Shown: positions 37,201-44,300 of the stretch, piece after piece
Numbering within the stretch: position 1 is the first letter of the stretch
Layout: each line of letters begins with the position of its first letter
NCBI GenBank assembly: GCA_030248135.1
Contig: JASANC010002180.1
Coordinates: 62,001 to 126,000 of the forward strand
Length of the DNA stretch: 64,000 nt
Origin: Theristus sp. LFF4_11
Taxonomy: Eukaryota; Nematoda; Chromadorea; Monhysterida; Xyalidae
Direction of reading: 5' to 3'
Notes under the pieces: generated by a model
The model's database searches: none
Seen by the model: only the letters and a program-made list of their open reading frames with translations
What the model was told of the DNA's origin: nothing
Translations under genes and position numbers: made by a program

Positions 37201-39323
37201 GTGAAAATGATGGAATTGTGCTACCAAAGGCCCCAAATGGATGAGTTAATGGTAATTTCATTACAAAAGGCTGTTACAAAAGGAAATCTCGTGAAAAGTA
37301 GAAGTTTCTGCGACTTTCTTGCCTGCCATGCAAGGTATTTTTGCCATTTTTCAACAAACCCCCACCCCTAGAATTTTTTGTAAATAACACCCCCACCACC
37401 AATAAACCCCCACCCCTAAAAGTCGCTGACGTATTAATCCCCCATGGGGGTTTATTGGGGGTAATACGGTATCTGACTTTGAAATTAAAAAACAAACACA
37501 CACTTGCCTTGTACAAAACGGGCAACAGTTGCGTGCTGAACAGCTCCTTCTCAAACGTCCAGATTGTGAACGGCATTTTGATCACCGGATTGGTCTAAAC
37601 ACGTTTATTCTTTAACTTTCAACAAGAAACCGACAAGCAAAAGCCGCTTTGGTTTTGAAACAAAACACAAAACAAGATATTGCTTCAAAAAACGTACAAT
37701 GAAAAATGTTCATTTTCAACACATAATGTACACAACGTAAATAAAGTTGGGCCTATCACCTGCGTTCAGGCAACATCCCAGCTTGCATTTTTTCAAAACA
37801 TTTTTTATTTAGCCGCGATTTACATATTTTATTATTAAAACAGCCGTGATTTTTTAATCCACGCAGAGTGTCTCACCTGACCGCAGGCAGCAAACGCCGT
37901 TGAATAAAAATACAGTCGAATGTCGAGCTCTAAATTATAGGCCATCAGCTGATTGGTTGGTGATCAGCTGCTGCATGCTTTCTGTGCTGGACAGACTCCA
38001 CATCCACACAGCAATTCGTGCACGGAAAGCATGCAGGCACGTGATCACCAACCAATCAGCATATTGCCCATAACTTAGAGCTCGACCGTGTGAACACAAC
38101 TGGCCTACTCGACGGCGTTCCGTACGCTTTTCTGGGTTAGCCCTGGCTAAAAATATCGCCTGGTCCAGCGAACCTCTCTGTCGAGTTCCGAGTTCAGCAG
38201 CACCTGCAGCGACCAGTTGTCGTCGATCAGACCCTGTGTGATGCACGTGAAGCGATCGTCGAAACAGACAAACTCCAGGCGTTGGCGGAGCGGGTGGCGC
38301 GCGCGTAACTCCACCACGACCGTGCCTGAAAATCCAAGGAACTTTCAGTTTGAAATTGATTTTTTTTTAAATTTAGTATTTCACTTTTGTTCAATCTAAC
38401 GGATTGTACAGTCTAACTCTATAGCATATCCAACTAGCTGACGCATTCCGTGCATGAATTGCGGTGGAGAGGAGGCTGCATTTGATTTGCATAGAATACA
38501 TGCATTTAGTGCGCACTAACCAATCAGCTAGCTGGAAATGTTATAGAGTTGATTATAGAGATCTTTGATAGAGATCACTCATAAAGAAGACAACCAAACG
38601 ACCGACCGGGCTGCACGTCTTCGTTGAACACATAGCCAGTCTTGTTGAGCGCATAGTCAGGCCAGAAGATGTCGTCGACTAGGTCGCTGTCTGGTGGCGA
38701 CTCATAATCGTCCTGAATAAAAAAGTTCCTGTGGATGTTTTTGAAATTTCAAAAAATCAGGATTTCAGCGGACTGCCAAATTGTTAGTTATCGTTTTGCT
38801 CTGATCTGAACTAATCCGGAAGAGGGTTGACAGAAATGGGAAAGGAGTAAAAAGGTGCGCGCGGGAAAGACCCGTGCGGGAAAGCTCCGTGGAATGACAC
38901 AATCTGACCTCCATCAGTCCTCACCTGACCAGCAATGAGGTCATCAATCTGTGGATTGTCTTCAACGGGCCCACCGAACAAACTTTCAAAGTCGAAATCC
39001 GTTTGTGCTGAATGAAAAACAAGCGAAATTGCGCTGTATACAAAAAATGTTCGAGCTGTAAATATTAGCACAACACAACAAAAATGTTCATCGATTGATT
39101 CGTCGATTTTTTGATTGTTTGATAAAAAATCTCCATAGTCGATTTTAGTGACTTAAAAAAAGAAATTCTCCAAGGAAACTGTATCGTGTCGTGTCAAAAA
39201 ATGGTGCCGTTTTCTAAATCTCTAAATGTCTAAATCAAGACAAGAGCTTTTTTTACCAGCACAAGCGCAGATGCTGATCACAAGGATGATCCAGCGAATT
39301 ACAATGCGAGGAGCCGACGACAT
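12433..39323 (-). CDS. large cadherin-superfamily transmembrane protein
   Basis: This is a single gene of about 41 exons encoding roughly 1,920 residues: signal peptide, acidic N-terminal segment, about a dozen cadherin repeats, a folded membrane-proximal segment, one TM helix and a short tail. Calcium-binding linkers are plain: DSNDNAPQF (36.9 kb), TDKNDEPP (31.4 kb), NTDDNAP (27.7 kb), RDINDNTPQF (26.4 kb) and LDRDDNAPRF (17.3 kb), with VTDADAGDN, AVDRDSGDN and LDRE motifs. Cadherins of this kind mediate calcium-dependent adhesion at the cell surface. No EGF or LamG domain of Fat, and no catenin-binding tail of classical cadherins, is visible, so it is non-classical and I do not assign an orthologue. 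Phases agree at every junction except exon 20/21 (29865/29444). Two introns (36971-37507 and 35463-35564) appear to use GC donors. Sub-blocks with exon positions are listed separately. Confidence 0.9.
12611..12695. repeat. hairpin repeat, family D (CAAACACAC)
   Basis: Arms GAAACAAACACACTGGCAC (12611-12629) and GTGCCTGTGTGTTTGTCTG (from 12675) are imperfect inverted copies. Relatives lie at 16107-16174, 22034-22124, 41601-41686 and 42036-42132. Confidence 0.7.
13360..13440 (+). repeat. dispersed repeat, family G
   Basis: Shares a core (GGCTAACCCAGAAAAGC and neighbouring GTTCTCTG/CGTCGAG motifs) with 28085-28210 and 38105-38165, both in the opposite orientation. All three copies lie in cadherin introns. 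Confidence 0.55.
14490..14610 (-). repeat. dispersed repeat, family F
   Basis: Contains an inverted copy of the core TTTGAATTCCCGCGTCA followed by a GCATGGCACTG-like motif, as in 25930-26040 and 26103-26200. It lies in a cadherin intron. Confidence 0.6.
15604..15708. repeat. hairpin repeat, family C (TTCATGAA ends)
   Basis: Imperfect palindrome starting and ending with TTCATGAA-like octamers, with inner arms around GCGACGCATAGC and GCATGGCTACG. It is the most diverged of three copies (others 23798-23876 and 28283-28369). Confidence 0.65.
16107..16174. repeat. hairpin repeat, family D
   Basis: Arms CAACACACTGGC and GCCAGTGTGTTTGTTT around a loop of about 23 bases, inside the cadherin intron 16041-16276 but outside all exons. 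Confidence 0.65.
18993..20426 (-). CDS. intronless nested ORF, 477 residues, unknown function
   Basis: An uninterrupted frame on the same strand as the host cadherin, wholly inside its largest intron. It is far longer than chance in this AT-rich intron, and clearly more GC-rich than its flanks. The N-terminal part is basic and polar, with a Gln/His-rich start. One hydrophobic stretch (residues about 85-100, LLLWLVGTLARWSVAFTVL) could be a TM anchor or signal anchor. The middle is low-complexity (Ser/Asp-rich, QQQQ and QQHHQQQ runs, a run of Thr). The C-terminal 200 residues look folded: a Leu-rich helical segment, then LVVLKLRDDRYIKVMLATI at the end. I do not recognise a family. A TATAAAAAA tract lies about 20 bases before the ATG. 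It could be a retroposed or de novo gene, or an alternative exon of the host. Confidence 0.6.
   Translation of the reverse strand: MHRVRNKQHQKYEPVWFGSWLRWQQQRPPSAHDYYYETHDSYHNNSKQLLKSTNTTTNDRHKPRDRTSKAVTYVSAVVAQHRTLLLWLVGTLARWSVAFTVLTNRQLNLRRRPKKLSVRPSDALRDSGIDLDLSADSCCTAVTLGNGGLVSPTADLRYSRHSGSIPEELELDYDLKCSSSDLDRSTLSSPIPSTLQLSTKNKKQQQQPPIVVRFDQQHHQQQPHLIAVSKKSPKMPPATGATALLVDGPRPQLFGPVGRVDTTKLTTTTTTELDYELDRKLIKRNVYETRHVTAVFESLDLSTAIDDLRSELATRMGDDVRQLTVAAEMHWSFPTAKRSKTVEIALKETLFRQLRANNRRVLDRCADRRNTRWLQLPEARTQETSGPSASRSLAAWQGAYRRYYDGLVAIQHEQTEPVHSPFWRLRRSMPLEPRPAAFLMGRNRRAAELKHRCLLAVNLVVLKLRDDRYIKVMLATI
22034..22124. repeat. hairpin repeat, family D, with CA run
   Basis: Arms GACAAACACACTGGCAC and GCTGGTGTGTTTGTC. 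The left arm runs into a (CA)n tract. Confidence 0.6.
23798..23876. repeat. hairpin repeat, family C
   Basis: TTCATGAAGCAGTATTTAGT, then GACGCGTAGCTGTGTT, then the inverted arm AACATAGCAACGC and a terminal GTTTATGAA. It matches 28283-28369 closely over the left half. Confidence 0.75.
25032..25309. repeat. (GATT)n microsatellite array
   Basis: About 280 bases of GATT/ATTG tetranucleotide units with scattered variants, in the cadherin intron between exons 27 and 28. Confidence 0.95.
25930..26040 (+). repeat. dispersed repeat, family F, copy 2
   Basis: CAATTTTGAATTCGCGCGTC followed by ATGCATGGCACTGTTTACCT. It is repeated about 160 bases downstream, so two copies lie in direct tandem within one cadherin intron. 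Confidence 0.7.
26103..26200 (+). repeat. dispersed repeat, family F, copy 3
   Basis: CAATTTTGAATTCCCGCGTC, then ACGCATGGCACTGTTTACCT. It is the copy nearest to the inverted one at 14490-14610. Confidence 0.7.
26605..26762. repeat. hairpin repeat, family E (GATTGGTTGGTGATCAC)
   Basis: Arms ACTGATTGGTTGGTGATCAC (ending 26637) and GTGATCACCAACCAATCAG (from 26719), with outer TCCAA/TTGGA ends and GCATGCATTCTGTG inner arms. Related copies lie at 37923-38086 and 38413-38554. Confidence 0.75.
28085..28210 (-). repeat. dispersed repeat, family G, copy 2
   Basis: Carries GTACGCTTTTCTGGGTTAG, shared with 38105-38165 and, inverted and diverged, with 13360-13440. Confidence 0.6.
28283..28369. repeat. 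hairpin repeat, family C, best-preserved copy
   Basis: TTCATGAAGCAGTATTTAGT and GACCGCGTAGC pair with the inverted arms CATAGCTACGCGTCACTAAT and TGATTCATGAA. The sequence can fold nearly end to end. Confidence 0.8.
29329..33690 (-). other. cadherin exons 14-21
   Basis: Exons: 33464-33690, 33013-33122, 31347-31480, 30895-31110, 30397-30469, 30207-30316, about 29865-29981 and 29329-29444. The repeats are recognisable by VTDVPESRPRF, the pair PENS / AVDDDEGQQD, and ITDKNDEPP. The intron between 33013 and 31480 holds the mariner/Tc1-type foldback element. The 29865 to 29444 junction is the only one where my phases disagree (phase 0 leaving, phase 1 entering), so an unseen small exon or another donor is likely there. 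Confidence 0.7.
31821..32958. mobile_element. foldback element of mariner/Tc1 type with broken transposase ends
   Basis: The element is bounded by TA on both sides. Its termini are CAGGGTGTCCCAAAAAAAAC at the left and the inverted copy at the right, with inverted arms of roughly 430 bases each. Both arms encode the 3' part of the same transposase, reading outward. The right-hand copy (plus strand, 32340-32764) has REWLSASFGDRWIGR and EWPGRSPDMKPL. That is the motif set around the second catalytic Asp of IS630/mariner-type transposases. It then shifts frame to DFCVWGHL. The left-hand copy (minus strand) has WVWGHLKEIVYRSAPN. No N-terminal DNA-binding half is present, so the element is dead but could be mobilised in trans. 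It sits in a cadherin intron. Confidence 0.85.
34144..36970 (-). other. cadherin exons 6-13
   Basis: Exons: 36845-36970 (a shorter form starting near 36934 is also in frame), 36516-36617, 35984-36314, 35565-35632, 35387-35462, 35111-35250, 34646-34939 and 34144-34305. The block opens with a textbook linker DSNDNAPQF. Exon 8 carries a repeat ending ITGRDNDG, followed by a Thr-rich stretch. Exon 12 has a Thr/Pro/Ser-rich insert (PQSTTPSPSTAQPTRS) between two beta-rich repeats, probably a flexible hinge. The intron after exon 9 (donor ACG|GCGAGT) is the second apparent GC-AG intron. Confidence 0.75.
37034..37471. mobile_element. C-rich palindromic element, copy 1 (family B)
   Basis: Ends are ACCGTATTACCCCCATTAAA and the inverted GTAATACGGT. 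Subterminal tracts are long C runs alternating with ATTAA. A unique core (GTGGCTGGTTGCAGTGAAAA and following) is shared with the copy at 48075-48522. It lies in the apparent GC-AG intron of the cadherin gene. No coding capacity. Confidence 0.85.
37923..38086. repeat. hairpin repeat, family E, copy 2
   Basis: Outer arms GAGCTCTAAATTATAGG and TAACTTAGAGCTCGA; inner arms CTGATTGGTTGGTGATCA and GTGATCACCAACCAATCAGC. Confidence 0.75.
38105..38165 (-). repeat. dispersed repeat, family G, copy 3
   Basis: GTACGCTTTTCTGGGTTAGC then CCTGGCTAAAAA, ending shortly before cadherin exon 4. Confidence 0.55.
38413..38554. repeat. hairpin repeat, family E, diverged copy 3
   Basis: Outer arms CTAACTCTATAGCATATCCA and the inverted TGTTATAGAGTTG, with ACCAATCAGCTAGCTGG near the right end. 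Confidence 0.6.
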
Positions 39324-41339
39324 TTTTTTCAGCAAATCATCGGTTCAATCTATCCGAACTTTGAGATTCTTTCCAAGAATAATCTCAACGTCTTCTTGAT
39401 TTTTTTGTTACGACCTGAAATTCGTTAGGAAACCAGATTTTTGCAACCAGATAAAAAACAACCGTTTTCTTTCACACCTCCTGTATTACCAGAGTCAAGT
39501 GTTTTTCAACGTGTGTATCTCAGAAAATAATGTGCATGCGTGTGCAGATCTCCGTTCAAAATGGCGCGTTGAAAAATCCGTAAAAAGTTTGAAAATGGAA
39601 ATGGCATTATACACAGAGGAATGTCAAACAACGGGATATGTTTGAAACTGACTTCAGAGGTGTGCAGGCAGACCAAATTCGTATATTCCATTTATTCTTA
39701 CACCATTGTGCATAACAATGGAGAAAACGCATGAATTCGAGGTGAAGTTTTGAGGTTTTCTTTTTTGTGTGACAAACAGCATCAAGTGCGGGGCGTGAAA
39801 ACTTTTGCTTTTTCAATAACAATTCCCGCCAGTCACACTATGATTTTGGTCGCTTGGAACTGTTTTTTACGCGGGTATTATGTTGATTTGATTCTTAACT
39901 TCAAGAGAACTTTTACATGAAAGTGGTAGCTTGAGCTGCATACGATTCTGACCAGTCTTACATTGATTGTTTGAAAGAATGAAAGAAAAGAAACTTGTAA
40001 ATAGCGTATTGGAAGCATATATTTTATTTATTGACTTTTTGCCCGTAGTGCATGCTCAAGTTTTGACGCGGAGAATCAAAAAGTCAAGTGTTTTTTACTT
40101 CTGTCATGTTGTTGAACAGAAAAACGCGTGAAAGTCAAAAAGGTGGAAATATAAATGTTCATTGTCGTGAAAGTTCAAAGTTGTATGGATCTAGAATGAT
40201 AGATTAAGACGGCCAAAACAACATGAGCTTTTCAAAATTTGAAGTTTCTCAAAAACATACCCATGCAACGTCACGACCAATCAGCTTGTTCAAATTCTAA
40301 TTATTTGCCCAAACAGCTTGCAGTAAACAAAAGGCATAAGATGAACAGTAAAAATGCAACAGGGTTGGAACAGCGTTCGTGGGGAGAAGACGTTTCATTT
40401 CAAATACTTTTCAAAGTCACAGCAAAACTGACACAGCGCTGCGGTTAGTCATGATGTGTAATTGTTGCGCATATTTGTGTTCATTCACTGTGTCTCTCGA
40501 GCCAAACAGACTGATGCAGAATCGATGTTTATTTCAAAATAGCACAAAATTTCAGTGTTTCAAACATTATTGTTGCACAACGGTACACACGCACGCACCT
40601 CTGCAAAACGCATGATATTTCAGCGAAACTTATTGTGTGCGCGCGCATGTAACGGTGTTTCGAAGACATATTGACTCGCTGCTGTGCCCGCAAACCAAAA
40701 TTTTACTTTCCTTTCCACCTTTGGCATAGTTTCTGGATTATTCTGTTTTGAATAAACTAGCACTTTTAAAAACACTGTGTGAAGTGAAACCGTTTTTGAT
40801 CGCAATGACAAATGACCTTGAACAATTATTATGTTTCGGAGTTTTTTTCTTCTTCGGGTTTCTCTGTATTAAAAATCAATTGAATCGAGACACACGATAA
40901 TTGACCTTGCCCCCTTTGAGCTGCATATTTCTTGTTGTTGTTGTTGTTTTTGTGCGGGAAAAATGATTGAAATTATGCAGGCAGATCCGGCTTTGTGGGA
41001 TAAAGCGGTTGAACACGTGAATTGAGAAGCTTTTTTTCAAGGGACATTTGTGAAATCATGGTCATACAGTTGGATTTTGAATTTCCAGACGGATTTATGT
41101 TTTGACTTGCTGAGAAAAGAACAAATTCTGATTATGACTTTTTTCAATGTCAACCATGCTGCTTTTCGTCTGAAAGGTTTTAGTTTTTTTGTTCCTACAA
41201 TATATGCGTCAAAAAAAGTACATACGGCATGCCTCTAAGAAAACTCAGTTTTGTTTATTGCACAAAACCCAAGAACTAGATTAAAAGAAAACACAAAAAG
41301 ATCATTTCAACAAAAGTACACCAGAACTTCAGAATGACG
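39324..41339. other. spacer between MAM gene and cadherin gene
   Basis: About 2 kb upstream of the cadherin start and downstream of the MAM stop. It contains the MAM poly(A) signal and short (GTT)n at about 40930. Open frames are short and show no domain, and no exon chain was found. The cadherin promoter should be in its left part. Confidence 0.5.
41254..41259 (-). terminator. candidate poly(A) signal of the MAM gene
   Basis: Minus-strand AATAAA about 80 bases past the stop codon of the MAM-repeat gene. Confidence 0.55.
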
Positions 41340-44300
41340 TCAACAAAGTGGCGTGTTGTCAACGGTGGTGACACGAATGTTGTCAATTGTCACCGCGGCC
41401 TCGCCACCTTGCACTGAGGACTGGTGGCGTGCAATGATGAAGACCTGACACAATTGAAAAAGAAATCAAATCTCGAACGCTGATTGGCTATTATTGTTTA
41501 TATGACCATATCAGTTAATCGGAAGAATGGACTGATTGCTTAATTCGACAGCGTTTATCATTCAGAAAAAATAGCCACAGTGAGCTTTATTGAGCTCAGT
41601 CAGCAACAAACACACAGACACTGTTTACTGACACGCGCGCGCTTGCGTATAATACAGTGTGCCTGTGTGTTTGTTTGCGACTGTGCTATGTACAGTGCCA
41701 GCCATAATTAATGCGCAACGTAGATAGCGATGGTGCTCCAGCGAGCTCGATCGAGCTCCACAGCAGCCCTGTGTATTTGATAGGCTGCGCCGTGCGCGCG
41801 CGCTCATTTTTCTTGCGAGAGTTGTGGAGCTCCACATCTCTCGCAGCCTTTTAACACGCGTGCATGCACAAACCTAAACTCCGCCCCTCTATACTTTGTG
41901 TGCGGCAAGACTGCGAGCTCCATCGAGCTCGACGGAGCTCCATGGCACTCAAACTGCGCATTAATTATGGCTGGCACTGTACGCTTTCAAACTAGGACTG
42001 TTTTCTACATTTTCATCTCCCGGCCGCAGTAAAACAGTCGTAAACAAACACACAGGCACTGTACGTTGATACACGAGACTGCTGCATAATCTCCTGTGCC
42101 TGTGCGTTTGTTTGCGATTGTGCTCCGTTTTCAAACTAGAGCTACTCCTCCCCACCTTTTCGTCGCCCGGCCTCAGTAGCACAGTGGCATCGACAGGCCC
42201 ACTACGTTCACTCCTCGTTCGGTGCGGCCCGGCCAGCTTCTTGCAGTTGTTCGTGTTCAGTGATCTCGTGAAGTTGCCCATGCACGCGTGTATTTCCGAG
42301 CCGTACGTGCCGCGACCGTAAGTGAAGCGCAGTTTCAAGATTTGACTCGTCGCGAATGTCGGCGATTCGAGCGCCGCTAAGCCGCCGTTCGGCAAAAGCG
42401 CGGCGGCGTGCCAGTTGGCTGCTGTGTTGATGATGGATGAATATCAGAAATTGTGAAATTATGGCAAGCGGTAACCGTTTTACTAAAATTGTCACCAAAG
42501 GTCGCACTAAAACTGAAAAAACAAACTCGAGCATTCAAATTTAAGAAACAAAAATGTCAACTTTCGACAACCTTCCGGCTCCTCGAGACGACGCACATTG
42601 CGTACGGTGCCGAACCGAAGATTGCTGGTGGTGAATTTTAGCGTTGAACCCTCAATCGGTACCGATAGCCAGTTGCACATGTCGTTTTCTTGAAAAAATG
42701 CCATTATTTTATTTGCGAATTCAGTCTTCCAGAAAGAACTTTTTATTCAAACCGATGGACTTGTGCGTCACAGACACTGAATTCATCAACCAATTGATCT
42801 TTCATCATGCAGCATGAGTAAAACAGTCGGTATTGACTTCAAATAGAAACGTCAGAAAAAATCAAACATTGATTGATTCCGTTGAAATGCAATGCAGTGG
42901 CATGGCGCCAATGTGCCCCACCACATTCCAACCCCACACCTGCGCAAACAAAAGCCTTCCTGACCGTCAAACTGGCATGCCAACACGTCACAGAGCTCGC
43001 CACCTGCCACCACGTCCGTGCGCACCGGCCGGAGTCGCTCCTTCGTCTGCAGCAACGCCTGGATCTCGCTGATGCACAGATTCTTTCCGGTGTACCGCAG
43101 ATCGTCGACCGCTGCGAATCCCGGCCCGCTCGCTAGCGCTTGCAGTTTGAACTGGAATCGTTCGTTTGTGGGAAATCACTGGAGAACAATCTGGTTTATG
43201 AAATCAACGATTCTGTTCAGTGATAGCGCTCGTATTGTGAAAACCGGGCGCGCTGAAATGACACGTCGTCCATAATAACAGTCAGTTGATTAGAACTAAA
43301 ACCGGTAATATTCCATCGCCAGTAAAAGCGTTTTTTTCCTTCTGTCTCAAATATCAGTACACAATAATATCAAAAAAAGTTCACAATTCTCTTCACATTC
43401 CGGTTTATCAGAAAAACTGTCCTCGAAACCTGACGTGAACTCACGTAGAACCGTTTGTTCAGTTTGTCGGAGGTCATACGCCAAACGGCGGGACCAGGCG
43501 CTTCGTTGTTCTTCACCTGCGCCGGAATCTCGCACACCAGCTCAAGACCGGTCCTTGAGTCGACCGCGCAAATGCGCAATTCGATGTTGCTTGACTTCCA
43601 GAATCTTAAAAATTCAGCAACAAACGAAACGGTGAAACGTTCTTTCGTGTCATTTTGGTTTCTTTTCGGCGGAGTTCTTATGACACTCGAAAACCACACC
43701 TACCTGAAACTGAACTCGCCCACGTCCAAGCCGCAAATGCCGAACACTTCATCGCTGATCATTGTGGCCACTCCGATTTTCTCGAATTTCGCCAGCGCGA
43801 ACGAACCAGCTGTAAAAGCCAAACAGAATCACAACATGAAAACGACAGTCATCGCGCAAACTACTGCACGGTAATTGCAGTTTGTAGCAAAACAGCCTGT
43901 TTTGAACATCCCCTGTTTTCAACAAAACGTTCCCCATTTTTCTGCAAAACGTTCCCCAAAATTTCAACAGAGCATTCGACATCGTCAGCAGACCATTGCA
44001 CATTTTCAGCAGTAAAATTCCAGAATTTCAGCAGAACAATTCACATTGTCAGCAAAACTTTCAGCAGAACATTGCCAATTTTCAGCAGCAATAATACCCA
44101 CTCGGTTGCGCGGCCGTGTGCGCCGCCCTGACCAGTCGAATGGCGTTTATCGGCGTGTGTGCGAGCGTCCACGGCACCTCCAACGGGTCCTGCCCGGCGT
44201 AGTGCGCCCAGGGGCACAGGAAACCCCAGAAGTCGCCGCTCGACTCGAAGCTGCACTGCAGCTCGTCATCGCTGGTGATCGGCTTGAATGAGCGGCCTGC

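Larger units (their letters stand above)
37508..39323 (-). other. cadherin exons 1-5: signal peptide and N-terminal segment
   Basis: Exons: 39257-39323, 38925-39007, 38607-38712, 38174-38325 and 37508-37594. Exon 1 encodes MSSAPRIVIRWIILVISICA and so a clear signal peptide, which fixes the start. Exons 2 and 3 are acidic (many Asp/Glu) and unlike cadherin repeats. Exon 4 begins the first cadherin-like unit and ends ELDRE. The intron after exon 5 reads AAG|GCAAGTG: the GT alternative two or three bases away breaks the frame, so a GC-AG intron is the better model. Confidence 0.8.

Noticed and set aside
37022..37480. C-rich tracts as a telomere or assembly gap fill
   Set aside because: A second copy with the same ends and core at 48075-48522 shows it is a repeat family.
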